The notes: generated by a model from the sequence alone, not told the origin. A stretch of 64,000 bases of DNA from Daldinia sp. FL1419 (GCA_025201765.1 MU623374.1:62001-126000); one strand, 5' to 3'; positions 27,201 to 39,596 are shown, counted from the first letter of the stretch. A program made the numbers and translations.

Positions 27201-27442
27201 CGGAGGAGGAACGAAAGGCATGGCCAAAGGAAATGACAATAGAAGAAAAGGAAGAATTGAGGATCAAAGCCAGGAAGCTGTTCATACAGAGCGGTGTCCC
27301 TGGTGCTTTAATGGGAATTATGGGCCAATCCGCTACAAGCGAAGCGCTTGGGCGAGTGTTTGACTGCCTCCAGATCGAGGAAGTCGCCAGAGGTCTCTTT
27401 TTTGGAATAATGCTACAAGCGGTGCGGGTTGTTACACACTAA
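24209..27442 (+). CDS. PXA-PX-Nexin_C sorting nexin, Mdm1/Snx13-14 type
   Basis: Intronless 1,077-residue protein of the membrane-anchored sorting nexin family that includes yeast Mdm1, which tethers ER to vacuole. A hydrophobic hairpin at residues 72-107 (LAAIAFALAAVTYFI, GLVLIGAVGGITLF) is the probable ER anchor. The PXA domain spans about 165-345 (LVDAIVRDYVDWWYG, FPLSCRRVLVNFLLTVSNRL). A short charged coiled coil lies near 400-420. The PX domain spans about 546-667 (WEYLLQIEP, PGWMIMKTYPQFEGLHESLR, FPSWK). A Ser-rich linker follows, and the Nexin_C domain spans about 914-1,045 (RVAVELLFAVINELYTL, FLLRPGNPS). No RGS domain is seen between PXA and PX, as in other fungal members. PX specificity for a given phosphoinositide cannot be read from the sequence. 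Confidence 0.9.
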   Translation: MNTADDAQPGATLAVFQDETKLDSNEIVDISDDSIRSPPTSPKKRDIPTSSSSQQDDIVTKVLRFLSTATPGTLAAIAFALAAVTYFILGQIGLVLIGAVGGITLFAAWESRYPEVSRAVRGERGYDFLDRVLGTTHTTAVIETEQDDEKNSQLLARSFEDFQPETRQALTGLVDAIVRDYVDWWYGPIVPSDRSFPLSCRRVLVNFLLTVSNRLGRKRPADAFVDFLTHTCSIIIVFISEMSNAYSELPSDTNLTAADAVYNYLASNTEAPLANLLNQRQQAGKFKMVAEDLLSFLEKSAYDCDPARIFLREILSTIILEGTLQTCSKAEWINGWIVYLLESGETDFSQAIDDAIQDQKAFGDVDGNVGNIGLSRGNRNSYEMDRARRKETVHKKKLSRADEEMEKAMEEMKRLNEMIAEADKSKPISSENSTEASGLLNNAIEKNAKELDLKIDEKPSRASLEKPKDYSPISRGASMDSKAGNVEDREASLRSPISLRSPIDFASQTSSPSSGQGDQSARRFTSFDQIVPPAREEPEENDPQNPPPLTLHNATITIHDDTNDKGKLRGKPTWEYLLQIEPATSHYPGWMIMKTYPQFEGLHESLRRIATVSGSTAFLEAFATFPSWKVHTRTSLRGEMERYMRTACAEKALAESEAFKRFLDKVQETRTNTSRGFSFESVGKGVLDVIQNAPKGALDGGKVVVGGVTGVFGNIGLGSRKSTASSLNEQQTKEANSTKSPASMRPLSMSALPRMDSTPSVNGSGKARDSLDSQRSSVISVQPSKIAPMERRPSIQVDADQDSLHPARADRWERNSTSGTSSKVHSRASSAVALRSPIRSPSELSFTNIKLPPPPDEITDDYGSPISTRLSVDGNPRLMPTPNGASSIRSSNSSQDKLPQTNAPVKRPSKQYAPLSEQETRVAVELLFAVINELYTLSSAWNIRRTLLTAAKSFLLRPGNPSLMSIQSLVQESVLEANLSDDGIAAHLRKLRENALPTEEERKAWPKEMTIEEKEELRIKARKLFIQSGVPGALMGIMGQSATSEALGRVFDCLQIEEVARGLFFGIMLQAVRVVTH

Positions 27443-28638
27443 AGTCGATTACTTGCTACGAGCGTTTTGCACTTAAACAGCCAGGCGTATAGTCAAAAGG
27501 GGGCATGGGATGTTCGAAACAGAAATTGTGCACGACTTGAACGCAATTCCTTACCGCGGCGGTCGGTGCATATCGGTATTATTATATAAACCATTGATTC
27601 GACGGTGTGTATGAGTATAGATACGATGGGTTGTGTGGCCACTATGGAGTTTTTAAGGGGGGTAATATGGACTTCCAAGAGAGTTCCAGGGGGCCCACGA
27701 AGTGCACGAAGCGCGTACGAAGTCTATAAAGTACTACCTTAGGAGGTATTCATGAAAAAACGAGATAGGTATCTGTTATTCTACATTATGGAACAATATA
27801 TTCATTTGAATAATTAAAAATACATTTTAGTCAACGGAATCTATACAGCAATATAATAGGTAGCTATTCCTACTAGTCGAAAGGATTTATAATCATTTTA
27901 ATTATCAGTACACACATGATTGTTCTCATCGGCCTTGCGTATGACGCGAGTTCCATAGAAGGCGTGCACTAACCTATTAGGTTAGGTACCTACCTACTAA
28001 CCTTCCGCTATAGTCCCTTATTGTGGGGTACTCACATGGCTATGTTCATGCGGTATGCTTACGCTGCGGGGTAGCCTGGGTAGCTAAATAGGTAACCTAG
28101 TCTTTCATTAGCAGGTCTACAGTGAGGTTAGATAGTATAGGAGCTGCTTGTAATTTAAGCATAATTCTTTAGGTTAGGTTAGTACAGTAGGGGTGACTCA
28201 ATTAATCTTTTTAGTAAGGTTACTCTTATAAGTTCGCCCTGGTGACGACATCGGCTTCTTTTGTTGCCCGTTGTCGCCCGTTGTCGTCCGGTGTTGGATA
28301 AGCTCCTAATTAAAACGTCTTCCTAATATTTCCGAATAATGTCCTATCCATGTCGAACCCACTTTCGGCTTCCTCTATACGCTCACTAAACACCGAACTA
28401 CCTATCCTATTGGCATTATACTCCTTGAAATTACCACCACGACCTGCTGTCACCTCTTAAAGTTACGTATGTAAAATATCAAAGGTGCCACTTTCGTAAG
28501 CTCTAACAGTTTTGAATAGAGGTCGTTGCTCTCCGATGCCGCTACAGCGAGGCCTATAAGTGGCCGAGGTTTTGAAGCTACGAAGTGTTATATTCTTCCT
28601 ATCAATATCGTCAACTTCCATCGTCTATCTTATATACG
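27443..28638. other. Spacer with 5-oxoprolinase promoter
   Basis: AT-rich with TAGGTACC-type words near 27,975-28,010 and 28,080-28,130. A direct repeat, TTGTCGCCCGTTGTCGCCCGTTGTCG, occurs near 28,262-28,287. No gene is seen. Confidence 0.5.
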
Positions 28639-31600
28639 ATGGGTTCTACCGAGCAGAGAGACCGCGGTGTCCGTATCGCTATCGACCGCGGTGGTACCTT
28701 CACTGATTGTGTTGGTACTTTAAACGGCAAGGATGTGGTCATCAAGCTCCTCTCCGAGGACCCGGCCAACTACGACGATGCGCCGTTGGAAGGCATCAGG
28801 CGTATCCTGAGTCACTTTGAGGGACGTGAGATTCCTCGGGGTGAAGCTCTAGATACCTCCAAGATCGATAGCATACGTATGGGAACCACGGTGGCGACAA
28901 ATGCGCTACTGGAGCGCAAGGGCGAGAAGATCGCCCTTGTCGTAACTAAAGGCTTCCAGGACTGTCTTGTCATCGGTAACCAGAGTCGCCCCAAGATCTT
29001 CGATCTCGCTATCAAGAAACCCGATGTCCTCTACGAGGATGTCGTCGAGATAGATGAGAGGGTCACGCTCGAGGACTATGCGGAAGACCCCGAGCGGACG
29101 ATCACTAAAGCCGATGTGAGGGCTGGGACGCCTGAAGCGTCCAATGCAGACTTAGTGCTGGGGCTTTCAGGGGAGACAGTCCGTATTCTGGAGCGGCCTG
29201 CGGAGAGCAAGATCCGAGACCAATTGAGGAGCATCTTTGATAAGGGCATCAGAAGCATAGCTGTGTGCCTAATGCACGGCTATACCTTTCCGGACCACGA
29301 AGCCTTAGTGGGCAAAATTGCTAGAGAAATTGGCTTTAACCACATTTCACTTAGCCACGAGCTCATGCCTATGATTAAGCTAGTCCCACGAGCGACAAGT
29401 GTATGCGCTGATGCATACCTAACACCGGCAATCAAAAAGTATATTGCTGGTTTCCAGAAGGGATTCGCTGGTGGTCTAGGAACACGAAGCGTCCTTCAGG
29501 AAAATGGTAGTAAAGGCGCGAGATGCGAGTTTATGCAGAGCGACGGTGGACTGGTCGACGTAGAGAAGTTCACCGGGTTAAAGGCCATCTTATCTGGTCC
29601 CGCAGGAGGTGTGGTAGGGTATGCTATCACGAGTTACGATGAGGAGACTAAGATTCCGGTAATCGGATTCGATATGGGCGGCACTAGTACCGATGTCTCA
29701 CGCTATGGAGAAGGCCGATATGAACACGTCTTTGAGACGACAACAGCGGGCGTCACGATCCAGTCGCCCCAACTCGATATCAACACTGTTGCTGCCGGAG
29801 GTGGAAGTAGGCTCTTCTTCAAAAATGGCCTATTTGTCGTTGGTCCTGAGTCAGTAGGAGCTCACCCTGGCCCTGCTTGCTACCGAAAAGGCGGTCCTGC
29901 AGCAGTGACAGACGCAAACCTGTTCCTAGGTCGTCTATTACCCGAGTTCTTCCCTAAGATTTTCGGTAAAAATGAGGATGAAGGCTTGGACTTCGAAGCA
30001 AGCAAGAAGGCAATCCAAGAGCTCACCGATCAGGTAAACAAGGAAACCGGGAAGAACATGAGCTTAGATGAGGTAGCTTACGGCTTCTTGACGATAGCAA
30101 ATGAAGCCATGACACGACCGATTCGATCTATCACCGAGGCCAAGGGCCATGATTCCTCCAAACACAGGCTTGCAACGTTTGGTGGCGCCGGTGGTCAGCA
30201 TGCTGTTGCTATCGCAGAGGCTCTTGGAATTAAACAGATATTAGTCCACCGGTACTCATCAGTTTTATCCGCATACGGAATGGCCTTGGCAGATGTCGTC
30301 GACGAGAGGCAAGAACCGGACTCTACAGTATGGCAAGATAAGGGAGATGTAGTAAATGAGCTGAAGGCGAAGATGGAAAAGCTCAAAGAAAAGTCGCGCA
30401 AGGCCCTGCATGATCAAGGTTTCGAAGATAGCGACATTGTCTTTGAAGAATATCTCAATATGAAGTACCGTGGAACCGAGTCGGCTCTTATGATTATCAA
30501 GCCTGACGAGGAGAAAGCAAAGGCTTCTTACGACGATGAGGATTGGGCATTCGATAAGGCCTTCGTGGATCACCATCGCTACGAATTTGGATTTACTCTA
30601 GATGATAGAGATATCATTGTAGATGATGTCCGAGTTCGCGGTATTGGAAAGAGCTTCAGATACCAGGATAAGACGGTAGACCAACAGCTAAGAGAAGTCA
30701 AGCGGCAATCCATTGGCGACCAGAAAGCGCATGGCAAGTCCCAAGTTTACTTTGAAGGTGGACGATTAGAGACGCCAATCTACAAATTAGAAGACCTATC
30801 TGTTGGTGATGAAATCAACGGACCGGCCGTACTCGCCGACGGTACACAGACTATCGTAGTCACTCCGAAGGCGAAGGCCCTGATTCTTGAAACGCATGTC
30901 ATCATTGATCTGGAGAAGAGTAGCAAGAACGAGTGAGTTTAATCCCATGCACTTATACGATTTGAAAGTTGAAGCATAGCTAACATGTAAACTAGCTCTG
31001 ACAAGAAAGATTCGTCTGAACGAAAAGCCGATCCCATTCTGTTGAGTATTTTCGGTCACCGCTTTATGGCAATTGCAGAACAGATGGGCCACGCGCTCCA
31101 AAAGACCAGTGTGAGCACAAACGTCAAGGAACGCCTTGACTTCTCATGCGCTATATTTGATTCGTCTGGCGGGCTCGTGGCTAACGCGCCTCACTTGCCT
31201 ATTCACTTGGGATCTATGTCAACATGTGTTAGGACACAAGCCAAGATCTGGGAGGGCAAGCTCAAAAAGGGAGACGTGATTATGTCGAACCACCCATCTT
31301 ATGGCGGTACCCATTTACCGGATATTACTCTTATTATGCCTGCGTTTAACGAAAAGGGGGACAAGATTCTATTTTATGCGGCATCACGAGCACACCATGC
31401 AGATATTGGTGGGATCACTGCGGGAAGTATGCCGCCGCTTTCACGCGAGCTATACCAAGAAGGAGCGTCGATTGAGAGCGAGAAGATTGTTAGTGAGGGC
31501 AAGTTCAACGAAAAGAGAATTACGGAACTACTTTACAATGAACCAGCGAAATACCCCGGCTGCAGTGGAACTCGATGCTTAGCGGATAATATCAATGATC

Positions 31601-32793
31601 TTAGAGCGCAGGTTTCCGCGAACCAAAAGGGTATCTCCTTAATTGAAGGTCTTATCCAGGAGTATGGCGAAGATACTGTGCAGTTCTACATGGTTAGCAT
31701 CCAGAATAACGCAGAACTCTGCGTCCGGCAGCTACTTAAGCAGGTCTACAAGAAGTTTGAGGGTAAGGATTTGTCTGCTGTTGATTACATGGACGACGGA
31801 ACACCGATTCGGCTGCGCGTCACTATCGACCCAGAGAAGGGCGAGGCCGAATTTGATTTCGAGGGTACGGGCCCCCAGGTCTATGGCAACGTTAATGCAC
31901 CTGAAGCTATTACATATAGCGCTATCATCTATTGTTTGCGTTGTCTGATTTCTGAAGACATCCCCCTGAACCAAGGTTGTCTCAAACCAGTCCACGTCAA
32001 GATACCCCCCAAGTCTCTCCTGTCGCCGTCAACGGGTGCCGCTGTGGTGGGTGGCAACGTACTAACCAGTCAGAGAGTTACGGACGTTATCTTGAAAGCA
32101 TTTGAGGCTTGTGCGGCCAGCCAGGGTTGCTGCAATAACTTGACGTTTGGATTCGGTGGTAACATTTCAGGCGAGGAAGAGGTTAGGGGCTTTGGATACT
32201 ACGAGACGATTGCGGGTGGCAGCGGTGCGGGCCCAGACTGGGAAGGAACCAGTGGTGTTCACGTACACATGACGAACACACGTATCACAGACTCTGAAGT
32301 ATTTGAAAGGCGGTATCCCGTTCTCTTACATGAGTTTTCCATCCGCAAGGGATCAGGTGGTAACGGCCAACACCGTGGTGGTGACGGTGTCGTCCGCGAC
32401 ATCGAGTTTCGGATCCCTATCCAGTGCTCGATTCTCAGCGAGCGACGAGTCTATCGACCTTACGGTCTAGCTGGCGGCGAGGACGCTGAGTGCGGCCTTA
32501 ATATCTGGGTGCGCCGCGTGCAGAAGGCTGAACCGGAAAAGGATCTCGCCACGCAAGGCGTACACGCGCAGCACGACAAGGACAACGTTGAGTACGAGAC
32601 ACGTTATATCAACTTGGGTGCCAAGAACAGCGCTCCTATGAAGCCAGGAGACCACATCATTATCAACACACCCGGCGGAGGCGGCTGGGGCAAAGTTGGG
32701 GACCAGAAGGTCGAGAGATTACGGAAAGATCACACCGAGTCTTGGCGGAAGGGTAGCCACACTGCTAGAGAAGATACTGCGTTGCAAGCGTAG
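28639..32793 (+). CDS. 5-oxoprolinase (ATP-hydrolysing)
   Basis: Cytosolic enzyme that opens 5-oxo-L-proline to L-glutamate with ATP, the last recycling step of the gamma-glutamyl (glutathione) cycle. Two exons, 28,639-30,932 and 30,996-32,793, give 1,363 residues; the 63-bp intron has a GCTAAC branch site. The N-terminal hydantoinase/oxoprolinase module opens with RIAIDRGGTFTDCVG (about residues 11-25). The HyuA core contains GPAGGVVGYA and IGFDMGGTSTDVSRY (about 340) and HPGPACYRKGGP. The HyuB module starts near residue 770 (LLSIFGHRFMAIAEQMG) and holds NHPSYGGTHLPD, GSGAGPDWEGTSGVH and NTPGGGGWG. Both halves are complete and intact. The start at MGSTEQRDRG is the first ATG of the frame. 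Confidence 0.95.
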
Positions 32794-34949
32794 GGCTGTA
32801 GAATCTTTGTATGTGGTGAGTTGGTACGGAATGTGTGGAGCTTTTGTTCCCCCTTTTTGACGCGCGTCTAAGCAGGGTGTTTGTATAATAAGAGCAGTAG
32901 TGTCTCGATAGCATCTTGATGGTAGTTCAACACCGTGCCACGTTCATGAACCCATTCCAACTTCCTGCCCGTCCACGCGCCGCGACGGGTTCTCGCCAAT
33001 GCGAAATTGCGTAGTCGTACAATCACGGGTATCAGGTGATTCACTTGCGGGTATCCAAGTTCCTGAGAGCAAGTAGAACGGTATGGGAATTATGGCGTCT
33101 CCGCGCAAAACTCTGATGCCGGCGGAGCTCGTCGGATTGGGAAGGTAGGAAGGCGGGAGCGCATAGCGGGTAGCTGGCGAATTGGAATACTGGCTAGGTT
33201 TCTCTACGTATGGTGTTTCTGAGGCAGCCTGTTGACCTGGCCCAACGGTCTGGAATCTATACGTGTCGGTGGGAAAGTAGAGAATAGGGTGTGGGGCGTA
33301 GATACTCGCGGGTATCTAAGCAACGGATGAAGTAAGAGAACGGCCCTGGTTATGTGATGGCAGGGTTTCTATCGTGGAAGTCTTGGGCGCTATGATGGGA
33401 AGGAGGGAGAGGAGATGAGTACCCGGTCAGAGATTTGGGGGCGATGGAACTGACGAAGATGATGTTTGGTAAATTGGCCCCCGGGTTCTGTGGCTCGCTG
33501 CTTATGACCCTAAATAGGCAATTTCTGTAGAATTAGGATCGTGTGCTCGATTGCCAGGAATATTTATGATATGACATTCTGGGCTAGACTCCGAAATGAA
33601 GACTTGTTGGTGGGCACGGGTTTGAGGCGACAATCCCTATCGTGACTTATTTGGCTAATGTTGACTTGTTAGCGTATTAGCTCTAGCATACCTAAGTGTA
33701 TTGCGATTGTATTGACTTCCGTATAAGATGGATAATTACTTCTGAAGCTTTACTATGTCCTTGACTACCTATATATCCTTTACAGCTATTACTCGTGGCT
33801 CGCCGGGTAAGTTTTAAGACAAATAACTATCCGTCATTATTGTGATCGAGCCATATTCTACCCATCGGAAATTCAACCCAAGGCGTATAGAGCGAGAGGT
33901 ATTCACATGGACAAGATCTGGTATGAGAAACAAGTTCGTTAAGAAAAATAAGCGACGTTGAGTCGAGATCACCAAGAATAAGACATTCCGAATTACATAT
34001 CATTTCTCGCCTTCGGAATAGGCAGTGAAAATAAAGCCCAAGAGAGCATGACGCCGAGACTCGTGCTGAACTAACAAGGAAACGCGAGTATACCGAAAAT
34101 GACGAGTCGCATTAAAGAGATAATGTCAACTGATCCCGGTACCTGCCAGGGTCTTCGCAACCCGGCCCGGATCAAACCCGACGATCTCCGGCGGCGCTGG
34201 AGATGCCGGGGTGGAAAGGGCGGCCGAGTTCGCTTGGCCGATGCGGGACACGAGGTCTAACTTCCGTCCAGGGGTATGTCATACCGCATTAAGCGTTAAG
34301 ATCGCTGCCGTGTGATGCTTTTTTTTAATTTTTTTATATTCTTTTATTGGGTGGGTGGATGGGTGTAATGAATAGGGCGTCGGGGAAATTGAAATTTATG
34401 AGGTATTGGAATTTACGAGGTACCTAGCACATGTAATGGAATCTATGTAAAGTTGGAGGGAATCGCCCCGTAGTAAACGAATTTACATCAACGACAGCCG
34501 CTGAATAGACTTCTGTAGGACCGCTAAAATCCGAATTAGCGGGGGGGATGGGAAAGGTATGTAAAAAGGATGTAAAGTCATTGGCGGGGCTCGTGGGGTA
34601 AGAGATACATAGCAGGTCAGTGCTTAACAAACGCAAACAAACGGAGCTTCCTTAGCTCCCTCCATCTTTTTACCAACTAGGGTAACTTCCGTGAATACCT
34701 CCTTATAAAGCTAAATAGTACCCTATCTTGACAAGTTTAGGTACGTCTAACGTTAGTCAATAAGCTTACTTTATAGTTGACCATAGGTAATGTCTATTGA
34801 GGTGCTGGCATATAAATCCAAGCAGCCCACGGTTCCTCTTACTTGGGTCTTTTGTCAAACCTCTTCCCCCTTTTCTTTAAGTCAGGTACCTACCTACAAA
34901 CCTACCTATTAACACCCAAACCTATAGGAAGTAATAACTATCAGACGAC
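32794..34949. other. Spacer between 5-oxoprolinase and adenosine deaminase
   Basis: No gene. A local GC-rich block (34,130-34,270) with a small inverted repeat, ATCTCC...GGAGAT (about 34,183-34,204), stands out from AT-rich surroundings. TACCTACC words near 34,885-34,910 precede the deaminase start. Confidence 0.5.
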
Positions 34950-36736
34950 ATGAATTACCAAAATTTATTAACCGACCAAGAGTGGGAAGAGGTCTCACAA
35001 GATCTTCCCAAGGAGAGCGATCCCTTTATTCAGAAGTATCTTCAGGGTCGTGAGGCACTCATAGCAGAAGAAAATAAAGAGCGCAGCGGTTCGTAGAAAT
35101 TACCCCTGATTCGCTAACCCCCTATTTCTCCTGCTTGACATCTCTAACAAACCCCTTAGATGCATCATTCAAGAAGAGCCTCTCTCCCATCGCAAAGCGC
35201 GCCTGTGATATAGTAGCGCGTATCCGGGACGAGGAGAAAAGCACAGTATGGACGCCGCAGCTAGAGGACTCGCTCGCTCAGGAGGCGGATATTGTCGTGC
35301 ACCCCGGCATGATGTTTTCGCTGTCTAAAGCGCGAATGGAGAGTACTAAACTATGGAAAATAGTACGGCGCATGCCCAAGGGCGCGTTACTACACGCCCA
35401 TATAGACGCCATGGTTGATTTCGACTTTTTGTTCGACGTGCTCTTCTCAACTCCTGGTATGCACATGGCCGCCGACCAGCCCCTCACCACAGATAAGGAG
35501 AGGGAAGCGGCTAGACTTACATTCCGCTTCTTCAAACAACCGCGCACCGAGGGTAGTGTCTGGAGTCCTGGTTATAAACCCGATACTTTTGTCCTGCTTA
35601 CTCAGGCCGCGGACGCGTTCCCGGAGGGTGGCAAGGCCGGGTTTCTAAAGTGGCTTTACGGGCGGTGTACTATATCGCGAACGGATGCCGTCGCCCAGCA
35701 CCACGGCGTAGACCACATATGGCAAAAATTCTCCAAGTGCTTCCGAGTAGTCGGGTCCATGATCCACTACGAGCCCATCTTCCGCAAGTTTCTCCGGCGG
35801 CTCATGAGTTTACTAAAAGCGGATGGGATCAACTGGTGCGAGGTGCGCTTCTCGTGGGCTCTGGATTACTACAGACAGGACAGCGAGACGCCCGAGTCTG
35901 ACTACAACGCCATGATGAATGTCATGGACGAGGAGGTGGCACGGTTCAAGGAGTCTGACGAAGGAGAGGGATTTTGGGGGCTTAGGGTTATCTGGGCTGC
36001 GCTACGGTTCTTCCCAACGAGAGGTATCGTAGAAAACATGGAACAGTGCATCGAGACTAAGATCACGCATCCTCACCTGATCGCCGGGTACGACTTGGTC
36101 GGTCAGGAAGATAACGGTCGGCCCCTACGTGATATGCTTCCTGAGCTATTTTGGTTCCGCAAGCAGTGCGCCCAGGAGGGTGTCAATATCCCCTTCTTCT
36201 TCCACGCCGGCGAATGTCTCGGGACTGGCAACGAGACGGATCATAATTTATTCGACGCCGTGCTCCTAGGCACGAGACGTATCGGCCACGGGTTCAGCTT
36301 GTACAAGCACCCGCTCCTCGTCAACCTCGTCAAGGAGAAGAAGATCTTGGTGGAAAGCTGTCCTATATCGAACGAAGTCCTTCGCCTCTGCGGTTCTGTC
36401 ATGAGTCATCCTCTTCCGGCTCTGCTAGCGCGGGGAGTCGCCTGCTCGCTATGTAACGACGATCCGGCCATGCTTGGCCAAGACACGGCCGGGTCCACGC
36501 ACGACTTTTGGCAGGCACTGCAAGGATGGGAGAATTTAGGGCTGGCAGGGCTGGGGAGTCTAGCCGAGAATAGTATACGGTGGGCAGCGTTCGAGGATCA
36601 GTCTGCCGAGGAGTGGAGCAGGGACATCAGGGAAGCAAGTACGGGAAGCGGGACCAAGGCACAGCGGTTGAAGGAATGGGAGATCGAGTGGGAGAAGTTC
36701 TGCGTGTGGGTCGTTGACGAATTCGGCGAAGATTAG
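34950..36736 (+). CDS. Adenosine deaminase, ADGF/CECR1-like
   Basis: Zinc-dependent amidohydrolase of the adenosine deaminase-related growth factor branch, converting adenosine to inosine. Two exons, 34,950-35,088 and 35,160-36,736, give 571 residues; the 71-bp intron has a GTTCGT donor and the join restores a Asp codon. Metal and catalytic motifs are in place: HAHIDA (about 125-130), FFFHAGE (about 391-397), RRIGHGF (about 418) and CNDDPAML (about 476). ESCPISNEVL precedes the last motif as in the family. Unlike animal ADGFs there is no signal peptide; the N-terminus is MNYQNLLTDQEWEEV, so a cytosolic enzyme is expected. Substrate preference is inferred from the family only. Confidence 0.92.
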
Positions 36737-38525
36737 AGGGAAAGGGGAAAAGGGGGGGAGGGGTGAAGGGAATAGTAGGAAGAGGATTGATGTAAGCGCG
36801 GGAGTTGACTGTTGTTGGAGGAAGGTTGCCTAAGGCAAAATGGCGGAGACGCGAAAGCCAGAAAAAAGGAGAAGGTTACTGCGCCATTCGCAATGGGTCA
36901 AATCCCACCATTCCCGAGATGGTTTCCCAGTGGTACAGCTTAGGCGGATGCCCCGTGGTTCAACACGAAGGATTCCTCGAGGGTAAGAAAAAAAATTTAG
37001 TTAGGAAAATTGAGGCTCTGCGATAAACAGTCGAACTAGAATTTTGGGTTTTGAGGGGGGGGGAAAGGAAGGGGGGGGAGTGGTCTAGTTTGGGGATCAG
37101 CGTTTCCCAATGTTTATAATAATACGGCTCCCCGTCACCCCGTAGCCTTAAGAGGTAGTGCGACAGCGGCTTGCTTACTTGCAGATCTCGGTGACGTTGA
37201 CGTACAGCGGCGTAGCGTAGGGCAGAGGAAAAGGAAATAAATTATGCAAGATGAAGCAAAAGAGAAGAAGAAAAAAACCTTTAGGGTTACACGCAGCAAG
37301 CAAGAAAAAAAAAAAAGGACAACAAAGTCGTCGGCTTACTGGGGCGTCGGAAAAGCAGACGTTTGTGTGTTTAATTTATTTAAGGCTGATTCTATGAAAA
37401 GGCGGGATTCGAACAAAGGTTACGCGGTAAAGCCAAGGCTGCAGGGACGAAGATCCTGGCCAAGTTCAACACAACTTACCTTTCCGTGGCCTCTCATAAG
37501 ATATCAACTTAGTCACATATACGAATATTATAGAGTGTGGTATGTATGTGAGATTACATACCGTATGACGCCGCTCATAGGCAACACTTGGTTCGACTTT
37601 TCTCATTCGTGGTCGTCCGAAGGGAACTCTGAGCGTCATGTCGTGGAATCGTGAAAAAAAAAAGTAAGAAAAAGCAAAGAACGAGCAAGCAAACAATCGT
37701 ACATCCTCTCGCTACTCGCAAAGTCGTCGGAGTGGCACGGCGGAGTGTTACCAACCAAGTTTTCTGTCCGTCTTATGGCGAATTAAGGCGATGAAGAAAA
37801 AACTAGAAGAATCCCCCCGTAGGAACAGGTGGCGTGGGGGAGTTGCAACGGACCCGATTGTCTGGTAACGATTCGACACTCGTTCTACGGTCCCCCTTAT
37901 AGGGAAGAAGAGGGAGGGGCGGCAATGTATATGAATGGGGCGTAATACGCACATATAAGCACATGTATGCAACTACTTACGCCTACGCAACACCAACAAG
38001 GCGTAGCGCTAGCGCCATTTGCCGTAGATTGTCTCACAAAGATCTTCTGAACGATAGGTAGGCAATAGAATATGATTGTATGATTGCAGATTTCGAAACA
38101 GGGAGACATTCTTATGAGGCTTTAGTTGCTGCTGTTATTAAGGGAGAAGAGGTAGGAGAAGGGAAAAAGGAAGACAAGCGGATCTGAATTATTGAATTTG
38201 CTATACTCGACCTGCGGGTAAAGCAGTCAATATAGACAGGTAGAGCGCTAAATGCTGATGTGCATACAATTTAATTGCCGATGAAAAAAACCCAAAAAAA
38301 CCCAAAAAAGGAGACGTGCTGTTGCTTCTTCACGCAGCTGTGATGCATACAAGATGGGTCTCTCATAATAGACCGTCCACAAATGGTGTTCGAAAACCGA
38401 CCGCCGTAATTTTGAACGCTGCCAACGGGATATTATAGGGCTGTCTCTCGTCAGAATAGTCGAGATGCAGGTGAAACCGGCGGTAAAGATGGCTGACCTA
38501 GTTCGTATTCTTGTCAATATTGATA
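36737..38525. other. Spacer without a supported gene
   Basis: Contains G-rich runs near 36,750-36,770 and 37,055-37,080, several A tracts, and isolated tRNA-like box fragments that do not fold (see rejected items). The longest frame, 37,244-37,654 plus strand, is Lys-rich because of A tracts and is probably not a gene. Confidence 0.5.
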
Positions 38526-39596
38526 TTACTGTGCCTGGCCCCAAGTGTCATACAGCCACTGTCGAAAATTAGTTGGCTGTATGTTTACCGCGTCGTTTAG
38601 ATTCGTTTCTCCGAATGTGTATCGGCCATCCGCGGTCTGTAGAAGATGCTGCATCGTGCACCACTTTGCTTCGTCTCGGTTCTGCTCGTAGTACCGAAGC
38701 CACTGCACAATTTCCTCGTATGGCCTCTTGATAACGTTGAAAGTGACTATAATGTGTTAGGGACTCGATGCTAAAGGACAAGATCTTGTCACTCACCTCC
38801 TCGAACTTCGCTACAAATTTCCTGAAGCCTCTGAGTAGTCATACGGCTACCACGCATTCTGAATTCTCGCGGCCAGTTATCGATTCCTATCTCGACGGCG
38901 GCGGCAACGAATCGAGCCACATCAACCGCCGATGTCATTACAACGTATACGGGGCGGCCCCGAGAATCAAATTCCGGGATCTCGGCAGTTCCAAGGCCTA
39001 CATTGATCATGTAGTCTCCCTGGTTTCGGATCCGACAGCTAACGCCCATATTGTATGCCTGGAGGCCGCCAGGGGCAAACCGTTCGTAAAATATGCCGCA
39101 TGAGAAGACGGTGTATCTCATCGAATAATGCCTTGACTGGGACCAGTGTCGAAGTTGTTCCAAGGCTGTCGAAGATCCGTTGTCGAACGGGTCAGTTCCT
39201 ACGGCCGGTCTGTGGCTAATAGAACCTTCGAACTCCGAAGGCACGAAGCAGCGTACGCGGGCTCGTCGAGCCGCATCGATAAGGTTAAGTTGCTCTGTAC
39301 CGGAGATGGTGGATATGACAAGGTCAACGCCCTGAAGGGCAAATTGAAGGTTATCAAGGTTCGCATAGTCGACTACGGCTACCTGGCAGTCGAAATTTGA
39401 TTCTAATTCCGGATGCTCCTATTGATGGATTAGCCAGCCTTGATAATATGATAATTATTTTGGTATTTATCACCTTCGTCGAGAGTACGAGTATAGCATA
39501 GGCAGTCCGGGATAACTCTCGAACTAAAAGGGCGGCAAAGCCCCCAGCGCCTGCGATCGCAATTCGCATCATTGCTGTCGATGACTTTCTACCCAT
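38526..39596 (-). CDS. NmrA-like / isoflavone-reductase-like (CipA-type) oxidoreductase
   Basis: Atypical short-chain dehydrogenase with an NAD(P)-binding Rossmann fold; substrate unknown. Three exons on the minus strand: 39,596-39,474, 39,418-38,797 and 38,746-38,526, giving 321 residues; introns are 55 and 50 bp. The dinucleotide motif is RIAIAGAGGFAALLVREL. Further family marks are VVDYANLDNLQFALQGVDLV, ISTISGTEQLNLIDAA, RCFVPSEFEGS and TSAVDVARFVAAAVE. The Tyr/Lys active-site pair of classical SDRs is not evident. Start is uncertain: ATG at 39,596 (MGRKSS) or at 39,569 (MRIAIAG), the latter matching usual family N-termini. No metabolic partner gene lies beside it. Confidence 0.87.

Noticed and set aside
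36891..36990. tRNA-like AGCTTAGGCGG and GTCAAATCCC words
   Set aside because: They are in the wrong order and spacing for A and B boxes, and no cloverleaf folds.
37404..37414. GGGATTCGAAC, the reverse complement of a tRNA B-box
   Set aside because: The flanking bases cannot form a T-arm stem and no matching A-box, anticodon arm or acceptor stem is present on the minus strand.
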